Shown in pieces: positions 18,411 through 27,467 of a stretch of DNA of 64,000 nt. The DNA is from Chrysochromulina parva. Lineage: Eukaryota > Haptophyta > Prymnesiales > Chrysochromulinaceae. The stretch covers positions 1-64,000 of the forward strand of contig PJAB01000010.1 in assembly GCA_002887195.1 (NCBI GenBank), in the 5' to 3' direction. The translations under genes were made by a program, and so were the position numbers. The notes below the pieces were generated by a model. That model was not told the origin of the DNA and ran no database searches. It saw nothing but the letters and a program-made list of their open reading frames with translations. Within the stretch, counting starts at the first letter, position 1; the number at the start of each line of letters is the position of its first letter.

Positions 18411-20750
18411 ATGCTCTACGCCAGCTTTCTCACGCTTGCCGCGCTGATGCCGCAGCTGCAGACCGGTCCCGTGCAACAGCACGCGAGGGTTCCACTTTCC
18501 GCATCGCGATTGCCGCAAACGCACGCTGCACGGATGGCGCTCAAGCTGGAGGTGAATCCGCAAGCGGCAGCCGCTCTGCTAGTGGCCCCTGAGGACGCGA
18601 ACATGCCTGCGGCCTCGCAAGGCCCATTCGGCAAGGGTGGTGCGCTCGAGTGGCTTGGCAAGGTCTTCGACAAAGTGGGCGAGGACGTGCTCACCGTTCT
18701 GCACCTTTGGGACGATAAGGCCGTCCAGGACTCATCAAAAAACCTTCAGGTGCTATGGTCGCGAGCGGTGCTGGCCAAAAACGGCGAGCTGCCGGACGAT
18801 GTTGCCTACGACTTGCTGCCTCGCTCGACGCGCCACGTAGTCAAGGCAGGCCTTTTCGATGGCGTATCCGGCTGGCTTGAGTGGGTGGCTGCACGGACGC
18901 ACTTCCTCAATCAGGGATGCGACGCCTTCCTTTCGTCGCCGGCGTGCGCCGGCGGCAAGGATTGCCAGGTGGTGATCTTTGGTGCTGGGTTTGACACGCG
19001 CTCGATCCGCTACCAGCGCGAAGGGTTGCGCTTCTTCGAGGTCGACCTTCCTTCGACGATCGAGGCGAAGCGTGTCGTGCAGGAGCGCTACCGCGACGAG
19101 GTCGATCCGAACGTACGGCTGCCCACCCGCGTCGGTTTCGACCTCAACGGATGCGAGCGCACGTCACTGCTGGACCTGCTTGAGCGCGAGCACGGGTTGC
19201 GGCGCGACGTACCGACTCTCTTCATCTCAGAAGCGGTCATGTTCTATGTCAAACCGAAGGCCATCGCCAACCTGTACGGCGAAATCTTCCAGTTCGGGCA
19301 GCAGGCCGAGGCCATGTACTGCTTCACCGACTCGATGCGCCCGTTTGTGCAAGGGCCCTTCTCCGACGAAATTATGCGCTTCATGGACGCTCAGTCCGTC
19401 GATGTGCTCAGCCACACGGCGAGATGGTCTGGCGCCGTGCAGTTCATGCATGCAGTCGCGCGCACGCCGGGGACTGCGGGCCGGCCGACATCGCTGGCTG
19501 AGCACGTGCGCGCGCGCGTCGAGGCGCCTGTCAACTCGTACGCGCCCGAGCGGTGCACGCGCCAGCCCAGCGAGACGCCAAGCTTTTCTGACGCCTGGTA
19601 CGCGCTCGCGTACTCCTCTGAGCTGCGCCCGAAGACTCCATACTCGACGAGGCTCTTCGGCGAGCCGTTGACCCTGGAGCTTGCCGCCGATGGCAAGAAG
19701 CTGTCGGCCGTCTCGGCCATTGACGGCACGGAGTACGTGGCGGTGAATCACCAGGACCTGGCCTATGTCTGGCGGGGTGACCCGGCTAAGGCCGACGTGA
19801 CCACCCTGCCGACGCATCCCACGCCTGAGCAGACGCATGCGGTCGAAACCATCCTCGATTATGGCGTGGACTACAAGTACATCGTCGAGAACAATCTGGA
19901 CACGCCCCACCTGTACTGGCTGCACGACGGCTCGATCCCACCTATCGAATCCCTCGGCTGCAATCGTGACAACATCGCCAAGATAGGGCTGCGCTTCTTC
20001 ACGGATGACGTCGGCATCGGCCACATCGGGAAGACGTCGAAGAAGGTCACCAAGGTCGTACGGTTCGATGCGCCCAACATCGTGCGGCATGGCGGCGTCT
20101 CTGGCTTTTCGGAGGAGTTCAACATCATCCCTCTCGGCCCCCAGCGCACGCGTGTGCTGCTGCGGCAACGGTTCCCCAAGGGCCCCATTCTCACGACGCT
20201 GTTGCAGATCCCTGGCACCGCGGCGCTGCTGCAGTTCCTGGTGCGCCAGTGGAACTTTCAGATTGGCCTCGAGGATTACTCGGTCATGCAGGGCCAGGCA
20301 CACAACATCGACGACCTCGGCGCGGTGAACTGGCACGGCAAGTCCACAGGGGACGATTTGATCGTCAAGTACTGGAAGTGGGTGTTCGCGGCACGCGAGA
20401 ACGATGGCTTCGCGTCGGAGTATTACACGCGATGGGATGGCAGCACGCTGGATGCCGCGCGTTGCCTGGCCGTGCAGCCCATCCCGGTGCCCATCCCTTC
20501 GCACGGTAGCGAAAAACAGTTCGCGCGCGCCGACGGCGAGCACGGAGTCCGTGCTGCCTACCTGCAGAGCGCGCCGATTGCCGATTACCCGCCCATCAAC
20601 CACAACGGCTTCACCACGTCGGAGTCGCAGCTCGAATCCCTAAGGAAAGCCCTTCCTTCGCCCACCGCATTTGGTGCAACAATTGCGGGTCTCACTGGTG
20701 GTTTGAGCCTGGCCAACGCAGCGGCCAACGCTGCTCAAAGCTTTCCGTAA
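18411..20750 (+). CDS. Fusion: LCMT-type SAM methyltransferase + PaO-like oxygenase domain lacking the Rieske cluster
   Basis: An uninterrupted 779-residue protein. Residues 1-40 resemble a signal peptide plus transit segment (MLYASFLTLAALMPQLQ), suggesting plastid targeting. Residues about 80-350 are a leucine-carboxyl-methyltransferase-type domain (PPM1/YktD family): SAM loop VIFGAGFDTRSIRYQ (188-202), FFEVDLPSTIEAKR (208-221) and LFISEAVMFY (270-279). Residues about 392-700 match the pheophorbide a oxygenase/chlorophyllide a oxygenase group. The first Rieske-domain strand (DAWYALAYSSEL) and the last (VAVNHQDLAYVWRGDP) are present, but the roughly 55 residues between them that should hold the CxH and CxxH cluster ligands are gone. 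The catalytic mononuclear-iron site is intact: N494, D497, H500, H505 in VENNLDTPHLYWLH, with ED at 621-622 as the likely third ligand. Substrate unknown; a chlorophyll-type molecule is a guess from the family. Confidence 0.8.
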   Translation: MLYASFLTLAALMPQLQTGPVQQHARVPLSASRLPQTHAARMALKLEVNPQAAAALLVAPEDANMPAASQGPFGKGGALEWLGKVFDKVGEDVLTVLHLWDDKAVQDSSKNLQVLWSRAVLAKNGELPDDVAYDLLPRSTRHVVKAGLFDGVSGWLEWVAARTHFLNQGCDAFLSSPACAGGKDCQVVIFGAGFDTRSIRYQREGLRFFEVDLPSTIEAKRVVQERYRDEVDPNVRLPTRVGFDLNGCERTSLLDLLEREHGLRRDVPTLFISEAVMFYVKPKAIANLYGEIFQFGQQAEAMYCFTDSMRPFVQGPFSDEIMRFMDAQSVDVLSHTARWSGAVQFMHAVARTPGTAGRPTSLAEHVRARVEAPVNSYAPERCTRQPSETPSFSDAWYALAYSSELRPKTPYSTRLFGEPLTLELAADGKKLSAVSAIDGTEYVAVNHQDLAYVWRGDPAKADVTTLPTHPTPEQTHAVETILDYGVDYKYIVENNLDTPHLYWLHDGSIPPIESLGCNRDNIAKIGLRFFTDDVGIGHIGKTSKKVTKVVRFDAPNIVRHGGVSGFSEEFNIIPLGPQRTRVLLRQRFPKGPILTTLLQIPGTAALLQFLVRQWNFQIGLEDYSVMQGQAHNIDDLGAVNWHGKSTGDDLIVKYWKWVFAARENDGFASEYYTRWDGSTLDAARCLAVQPIPVPIPSHGSEKQFARADGEHGVRAAYLQSAPIADYPPINHNGFTTSESQLESLRKALPSPTAFGATIAGLTGGLSLANAAANAAQSFP

Positions 20751-21688
20751 GACGTACAGCATCGCGACGGAACTGTGGATCCTTTCCATTGTGTAGGCTA
20801 GTACGCCGGTCCCGTGCTTCCTACGTGCTTCTCACGCGCATTCGCACGCCGGCTTCGTGCTCTGCTCCGCGATCGTTTGTCTCGCGAGACCGCACTCCGT
20901 CGAGTGTCGAGAGCATCTGCTTCGTTCTCAGAGGCGTCCGGCGAGAAGCGGCGACTAGTACGACGCGGTTTCGGCCCGGATTGGACATTGCGCGGTTTCG
21001 TATAAATACTGGTGATCGGGTCGCGATACCAAGGTATTTTGTTCGGCGGCGACAATTAGAGTTTAACCGTTAAACCCCCGCGCCTCAAGTACGCCTGAAG
21101 AGCGTCAAAAGTCATTCCGCCGGCCTCGTCGCCTGACCGCGGCTACCCCGCCCACCGTGCTGGTCCGCGGTTAGTGCTTAGTCGCGGGTTGATGCGATGA
21201 CGAAAATATACCGCGCGGCGTCCGGTCCGGGGGGGCGTATCACGTGGGAGACCGGGCTGACACCGCGGCCGGACCGCAGACGCGAGATGGTCGGGGCAGG
21301 CCAGCAGCACGCCACTCCACACTCAGCCACCTGCCTCGGCACCGACCCGCTCCCTCAGCTCACGCAACCATGATCTCGACGACACGGTCGGCACACACGA
21401 TCGCCGGCACATCACTCACACGACACGCGGGGGACATACACACCAGACCGGAGCGGCACAGTCACAGGACCACGCATGTTAACCACGCATGCAACGCACG
21501 CACGCATGCAACGCAGGGTCTCACGAGTCGATTCGCTCCATGAACAAGCAACAACCGAAAGGCTCAAGGGCGCGAAGATACAGCGAAGAAACAGACACGA
21601 GACCAACTGCCATCTGAACCAGAGCTGTTGCAACGTTGCTGCCGCGTGCGAGTCGCCCGATGCTGCCGCTGCCACCGCCCTTGTTGGC
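20751..21688. other. Convergent intergenic region, no gene recognised
   Basis: About 940 bases between the 3' ends of the fusion gene and the EF-hand gene. No conserved reading frame. It includes short CA-rich tandem-like sequence around 21400-21500 (repeated ACGCATGCAACGCA words). Confidence 0.5.
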
Positions 21689-24193
21689 TCACGCGTGCGA
21701 CCCTCCCCAGACGACACGTCGGCTGTCGACCACGGGAGGCGATTCGGAGAGCCACTTCATACTCTTGCGACCGCCGGCGGCGTGTAGCTTGTGAGCTTGC
21801 GGGTCACGTGGCGGGTCTACGTGATGGCCCGAGATCGTCTTCCAGTGCGACGACATGTGCGGCGGCACGGGCGCCCAGTTGGGTAGCGGCGATGGCTCGA
21901 GCAACACAGGCGCATGGCCGTGCTCCATTCCGCGGGTGAGCTCGATGAGCTGGTGATGGCCCACACGGCGGTTGTACGCCTGGGCCTTGTTTCTATGCAG
22001 AGCATCGAGGCTGGCCATCGACTTCTCGACGTGGAGCACCATCTGGCTGAGGAGCTCCTGACGCTCCTGCTGGCGCGCACCGATCGAGCGCAGCCGATCC
22101 GCACGGCACTCCTTGTCGAAGCGCTGGAACCCAATCTCCTTGCTCGAGCCGGCGCCCCCGGCGGCCGACGACATCGAGTTGAGCGCGGCGATCGAGGAGG
22201 TGTGCGCGAGCCGATCGAGCTCATGCACGTGGTGGTGCGATGTTTCGTCAGGGTAGAGGCACTCACGCGAGGAGCGCGAGCCAGCTAAGTCGCGCGCGAG
22301 CTCGATCCGCGAGCGCGTGCGCATGAGCGTCGAGTTGGCCATCGAGCTGCTCAGGCTGCCCAGAGTCGATTGCGAAGAGAACGCCGGCGGCAGCGAGGGC
22401 TCTTGCTGCTTTCGACTTGCGATCGTCGGCGCGGCGTACGAGGGCAGCAGCGGAGACCTTGATCCGGTGGGCGGCGGCGCCTCGGCCGACTTGGTGTCCG
22501 CAGCAGCGACGGGAGCGGCTTCTGCTCCGGTTTGCGGTGGCGCCTTTGTGGGGGAGGCGACCGCCGGGGGCGTGCGCGAGGGCGCCGCGACACCCATCTC
22601 CAGCGTCGTCGACAGAAGGTTGGGCGCTGAGGCCGATGCGAACATCGACTGCTTGGCCGGCCCCTGGATACTTGAGCGCCAGTCGATGTCGCGGCCTGTC
22701 TTGAGGATCTCCTTGCCGAGCATGTCGCCGCCACCGTCGATGGCTTCATCGCCTTGGGCGTTTCGCCAGCCTGCCATCTGGTCAAGTCTGCCGCGCGCCT
22801 CACGATCCCTCTCGATCCCTCTTAATGTCTGGGTGGTTGCCGCGTGCGAGAGCGGTGGCGTGGGCGCGATGCAATGAAGCGAGCGCATGTGTTCGTCCAT
22901 GCTGCGCTCCCCAAATGCGGCGAAGCCTACGCTGGAGCTCCTCGATGCATGTAACGACTCGAGCGAACGCGTCGGCCCGAGCGACGCGTACTCGCGCTCG
23001 TCGATCGGCTCGCGCTGGCGCACGTGGACGTTGGTTTGCGGCTCTTGGAACGCGACAGAGCCCATGCGCGGCGGTCCCGCCGTGGGGTTGAAAGCGACCG
23101 CGAACGAATTGTAAGTAATCGGTGCATCGGCGGGCTTGCCGACGATACGGTTTATCTCCTTGAGCACCTCTTTCGCCTGCTGCTGGCTCACGTGAAGCTC
23201 AAAGGGGCGCAGCGCCTCCGGGATCTCATCGAGATCGACCTTTCCGTTGACGTTGGTGTCGATCACCCGGAAGACCTTCTCGGCTGAGCCGTGCACCGCC
23301 ACCTTCTCGGCGAGTACCTTCATGATATCAGGCGTGCTCAGCTGGGCCGGCTGATCAAACTGCACCGCTAGAGCGTCCGAAAGATCTACACGCTCTTTCT
23401 TGGTGAGGTTGCCTGCCAGGTTCACGTTCGGTTCGGGTTTCGTCCAGAAGAAGCGCTCACGAGGCCAGTGATCATGGCGGAAATTGACGAAGAACTCATG
23501 GATCCCGATCGAGCCCGAGCCATCCTGGTCGGCGAGCTTGAAGAGCGCGTCAGCGTCCTTGTCGCCAAGCCCGCATTTCATGGCCTTGATGGCCTGCCGA
23601 AACTCAAGCTGGTCGAGCTCGCCCGAATCGTCCACGTCGGCGTTGCGAAAGGCATTGCGCATGTGCTCAATCGGCCTCCGACCAAAGAAATCCGTCATCA
23701 CTTGCACTGCGTACTCCTGCGCGCCAGTGATGGTCGTAGTATTAACTTTCCTGAAATGATCCGAGGACGGCTGCGACCCGACAGTCGCTGGCCTTGAACC
23801 ATTCAAGGACGACTGCGACCCGCCGACGGTCGCTGGCCTCTGAACTATCGGGTACATAGACTGTGTGAGTGAGGGCGGCAACTCGCCCGACTTGGGACGT
23901 GGTCGACGCACCGCACGCAGCTGTGGCCCCGTAGTCATATCGCAGGTCTCCAGATCGGCAGAGCTATTGTTGAATGATGAGCCTGAAAACTGCTGCAGCG
24001 TCGTGATGGAAGTCACTGTCGGCGGGATCACCGGCGCAAGAACAATCTCCTTGCGGCGCTCCGCTTCAGTCTGGTACACAACCGGCGTGCGAGGGCGAAG
24101 CGCAGGCGAGCCCGGCAACGACCCATCGGACGCTGTGGTGTACACGCGGCGGTTGCTCCCCCCGATGACGGATCGGGACGTCGAGCGCCGCAT
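21689..24193 (-). CDS. EF-hand calcium-binding protein, probably flagellar/cytoskeletal
   Basis: An 834-residue protein from ATG 24193 (the frame upstream lacks an ATG). Three EF-hand loops are visible: DVDDSGELDQLE (about 186-197), DQDGSGSIGIHE (about 222-233) and DTNVNGKVDLDE (about 312-323). The first two have good Asp/Gly/Glu spacing for Ca2+ binding; the third has Asn substitutions. A DHWPRERFFW segment follows the second loop. The rest is Ser/Pro/Ala-rich with scattered basic helices, and the C-terminus (QRFDKECRADRLRSIGARQQERQE, then APVLLEPSPLPNWAPVPPHM) looks like a conserved filament-binding tail. I infer a cytoskeletal or flagellar calcium sensor; no exact orthologue recognised. 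It is head-to-head with the Pumilio gene. Confidence 0.7.
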   Translation of the reverse strand: MRRSTSRSVIGGSNRRVYTTASDGSLPGSPALRPRTPVVYQTEAERRKEIVLAPVIPPTVTSITTLQQFSGSSFNNSSADLETCDMTTGPQLRAVRRPRPKSGELPPSLTQSMYPIVQRPATVGGSQSSLNGSRPATVGSQPSSDHFRKVNTTTITGAQEYAVQVMTDFFGRRPIEHMRNAFRNADVDDSGELDQLEFRQAIKAMKCGLGDKDADALFKLADQDGSGSIGIHEFFVNFRHDHWPRERFFWTKPEPNVNLAGNLTKKERVDLSDALAVQFDQPAQLSTPDIMKVLAEKVAVHGSAEKVFRVIDTNVNGKVDLDEIPEALRPFELHVSQQQAKEVLKEINRIVGKPADAPITYNSFAVAFNPTAGPPRMGSVAFQEPQTNVHVRQREPIDEREYASLGPTRSLESLHASRSSSVGFAAFGERSMDEHMRSLHCIAPTPPLSHAATTQTLRGIERDREARGRLDQMAGWRNAQGDEAIDGGGDMLGKEILKTGRDIDWRSSIQGPAKQSMFASASAPNLLSTTLEMGVAAPSRTPPAVASPTKAPPQTGAEAAPVAAADTKSAEAPPPTGSRSPLLPSYAAPTIASRKQQEPSLPPAFSSQSTLGSLSSSMANSTLMRTRSRIELARDLAGSRSSRECLYPDETSHHHVHELDRLAHTSSIAALNSMSSAAGGAGSSKEIGFQRFDKECRADRLRSIGARQQERQELLSQMVLHVEKSMASLDALHRNKAQAYNRRVGHHQLIELTRGMEHGHAPVLLEPSPLPNWAPVPPHMSSHWKTISGHHVDPPRDPQAHKLHAAGGRKSMKWLSESPPVVDSRRVVWGGSHA

Positions 24194-24452
24194 TGAAATG
24201 TGCGAAACGGAAGGGAGCGAGCGAGGAAGCAAGTCAAGTCAAGACAAGTCAAATCGCTACCTCCGCCCACTTTCCCTCCGTTCGAACATGTTCCACACAA
24301 AGTGTGTATCAATGAGTAGTGTCTAACCCAGCGCTTTTCTCTCAAGTGCTATTCCCCAACTGCCTGATTGCCCCAACTCGCGTGCTCGCGTTCGTCGGCC
24401 TTTCGTCGGCCAACGCCTGTTCTTGCCGACCGAAAGATCGACGACGGAGACC
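24194..24452. promoter_or_regulatory. Bidirectional intergenic promoter region
   Basis: A 259-bp gap between divergent ATGs of the EF-hand and Pumilio genes. No TATA box was clear. Confidence 0.4.
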
Positions 24453-25522
24453 ATGGTGGCGTTGGCGAGCGACACTGGAGGCTGCATTGGCCAGCTGGTC
24501 AGCCAGAAGTCCTTCCCGGAGTCGCCACCGACGACGGGCCGCCGAAAAAGCGTGCGCTCGCCGCTCGGACTGAATGCGGCAACCGCGCCACCAAACCTAT
24601 ACTCGGCGGAGATGCGCGCAGCCAACCTGCAGAACGAGAAGGCGACCGAGACCGGCCCAATTGCCGACGTCGGGGCGCTCACGATCGGGCGTCGCCACTC
24701 GATCGGCACCAACAGCTACAAGCACATGCAGCACGAGCTCTCGTTGTCCAACAACTGCATCGAGATCGACCTGAACGCCTCGCTTGACTTCGAGCTGCAC
24801 CGCTCGATATCGCGCCTCTTCGACGAGGAGGACGAGCACGCAACCGAGGAGACTGGAGAACCCACGGCACCGCGCCCCGAGAGCTCGGGTCCGCGCCTCA
24901 CCCGCAGCTACTCGATCGGCGCGTCCAACCTGAAGTACGACTCGCATGCGAGCCGTCAACCCGACCTGCACGAGGTGCTCTACGCGCCCAAGCGCGTCGG
25001 TCCTCAGGACTGGCTCTCTGATGTCGACAAGGTGCACAAGACCAAGACGTGTAAGGCGTCGGCCAACGCCTCGGCCGGCTCGCCACCCTCGACGCCGCCG
25101 CGCATGATTTCGCCTGCCGCCGCCGGCTCGCCGCCACTCGCCACCGCGAGCGAGTCCGACTCCGGCGGCTCGCCTGTCTCCGACGTCACCACTGGCAGCC
25201 CTCTTCCGCCGATGGGGGCAGCGCCGGCCGCCGCCGCCTCGCCGCGCTCGATGCAGCGCTGGGCCACGTACGAACGCCACGCGCTCTCGGCGCTCAAGCA
25301 GCCCGTCCTCGAGCCCCTGCCCTTGCCCGCAGGCTTCTATGGCGAGGTGCTCCCCGGCGCGCAGCCCGTCTCGCCGCCGACGATGGGCGTGGCACCCTTT
25401 GCATTGCCCATGCTCGCGCCGCAGCCAGGCCTGCTGCCAGCGCCTTGGCTCATGCAGCAGCAGCACGCGCAGCAAGGGTTCCAACAACAGATGGCCTCCG
25501 CCGTCATTCAGCATCAGCTCCT

Positions 25523-25583
<61 letters not shown>

Positions 25584-26630
25584 ATGCAGCAGCAGCAAAT
25601 GCAGCAGATGCAGCAGCAGCAGATGCACTTCCAGCAGCAGATGCTTCTCCCGCCGCCGCTGCTCCCGGGGCAGCCCAACCCCTTTTTCGCCCACCAGGGC
25701 TTCGGCTTCGTCATGGGCCCGATGCAGCCGCAGCACGCACCTGCACCCTCCGCGGGGGTCTACTCGCCCGCGCGCGTGCCGCAGCACGTGCTGCAGCCGG
25801 GCCGGCTCGTTGCGATGGCCAAGGAGCAGGAGGGCTCTCGCACGCTGCAGCGCGCGCTCACGGGCATGTCGCCCGTGAGGCTTCAGGCGGCGTGCGACGA
25901 GCTCGGGCCCCACCTCGGTGAGCTCTCGACCAACCTGTTTGGCAACTACCTCGTCTCGAACATGGCCTCGCTTCCCGAGGCACAGCCGTGGGTGGAAAAC
26001 GCGCTGCGTGGCCGCGTGGTCGAGTTCATGAAGCACGCACAGGGCTCGCGCGTCGTGCAGGCCGCGCTTCACTCACTCCCGAGCAAGATGGCGGCGGCGC
26101 TCATCGACGAGCTCCAAGGTCACGTGGCGACCACCGCCACGACCATTAACGGTTCGTGGAGCGTGTGCACCGCCTTCAAGGTGACGCGTGCGCCCTTCAT
26201 CGTGCGTGAGATCGCCGGGGCGATCAGCGTGCTGTCGACGCAGCAGAGCGGCTCGCGCGCCGTCCAGAAGATCCTTCCCGAGGCGGAGAGCCATGGCGTC
26301 GACACGCGCTGCGTGGCGGCCGCGCTCATCGCGTGCGGCGCCGACGAGCTCACACGCCTCTCCCTCGACCAATATGGCAACTACGTGGTGCAGATCGCGC
26401 TGCGGATCGCGCTACCCAGCCAACGCGAGGACCTCGCCAACCTGCTGCTGCCCGTGCTGCCGCAGCTCGCCACAAGCAAGGCGGGTTCCAACGTGGCCGA
26501 AGCGGTCATTGGCTGCGCGACCGCCGAGCAGCTCAATGCGGCCGTCTCGCTGCTGCACGGCTGCGGCATCGATCTCGCGACGCACTGCTTCGGCAAGCAC
26601 GTCATCGCGACGCTCGACCGCCGCAAGTGA
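24453..26630 (+). CDS. Pumilio/PUF-repeat RNA-binding protein with polyglutamine tract
   Basis: A 725-residue protein from ATG 24453. Residues 1-360 are disordered Ser/Pro/Ala sequence with repeated TRSYSIGASNLKYDS-like motifs (RRHSIGTNSYKHM near the start). Next come 20 consecutive Gln and further Gln/Met-rich sequence. The C-terminal 300 residues are PUF repeats, which read single-stranded RNA one base per repeat and usually repress mRNA translation. Repeat signatures include LVAMAKEQEGSRTLQ, LSTNLFGNYLVSNM, FMKHAQGSRVVQ, LSTQQSGSRAVQKIL, LSLDQYGNYVVQIAL, LATSKAGSNVAEAVI and ATHCFGKHVIATL. I count seven or eight. Several repeats keep the canonical SR/NY-type base-contacting triplets. No intron is needed. 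Divergent from the EF-hand gene. Confidence 0.9.
25524..25583 (+). repeat. (CAG)19-CAA trinucleotide repeat encoding polyQ
   Basis: Twenty consecutive glutamine codons, 19 of them CAG, inside the Pumilio-like gene. The near-purity of CAG suggests recent slippage expansion. More interrupted CAG/ATG codons follow to about 25640. Confidence 0.95.
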
Positions 26631-27467
26631 TTGCGCACGTGCAGCAGCTGTAGAGGCGACGCCGCATTTCATCCGTGTCTGCTTCTGAGACTTCAGCCTT
26701 GGGACGGTGGCTAGTCGTCGGCCTGCCGCGAGGAATATCGAACGCGGCTCCTCCTCTCGTGCTCTCGAGGCTTCTCGAGGCCAGCGCATCGATGCCGCGT
26801 CCGCGCACATACTGGGGCGTGGTAATCTATGGTGAGAACTTCCCATGCCTCGCGCCGTTCTGGGCGCTACGTGGGTTACATGGCATCAGCGAAAGGGGTC
26901 TCCTGAGCGGCACGGCGGATTGATGTGATGATGATAGAGGCGAGGGCGCTGCCGGAGATGCAGATGATGCAGAGAGACCGTTGGAATCCATTAAGTAGCC
27001 GTTGATAGAGAGATTGGGGATAGCATGCTGCTGGATGTTGAGTGGGACGTGTTGCCTCGACGTGTTGCGAGCCGCACGCACGCGTGTGTATGTGAGAGAA
27101 CTCACTGAACGCGTCGTCGACGTTGAGCTTGCGAGTTGGGCGGTCAACGTATACGGACAACGGCCGCGTGTTTTTTTATATTTCTCGTTGACTTGGCGTC
27201 GTGCGACTGTGTTCCTGTTCGTTCCGTTAGTGCGATTTTGTATTCAGTATTGGGCTCAAGTGAAAGCTGTGCAAGTAGAAGTACCCAACAGCCAGCCAGC
27301 ACAAGATCAAGAAACAGCCAAGACCTGTCGAAACAATTGAATAGTTCGATCGATGATGACGAATCTGTGCCGAGGGAGCTAAGGCCCGGGTCTGGTAGAG
27401 GGCATGTTCACACTGTACTAACTTTGATTCATACTTTTGCACATGAGTGGAGAAGGCGGGAATAATT
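26631..27467. other. Intergenic region, no gene recognised
   Basis: About 840 bases between two plus-strand genes. Its right part (27170-27350) is AT-richer than the surroundings and probably contains the promoter of the WD40 gene. No conserved reading frame. Confidence 0.45.

Noticed and set aside
19650..19760. A missed intron holding the Rieske cluster in the fusion gene
   Set aside because: No donor/acceptor pair or extra coding sequence is present between the flanking strands; the gap in the domain is in frame.
19227..20603. A 458-codon antisense frame inside the methyltransferase-oxygenase fusion gene
   Set aside because: Composition is that of a shadow frame, while the sense strand carries clear enzyme motifs.
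24597..26072. A 491-codon open frame antisense to the Pumilio gene
   Set aside because: It mirrors the GC-rich codon pattern of the real gene, including a poly-Leu run opposite the CAG repeat. It has no family resemblance.
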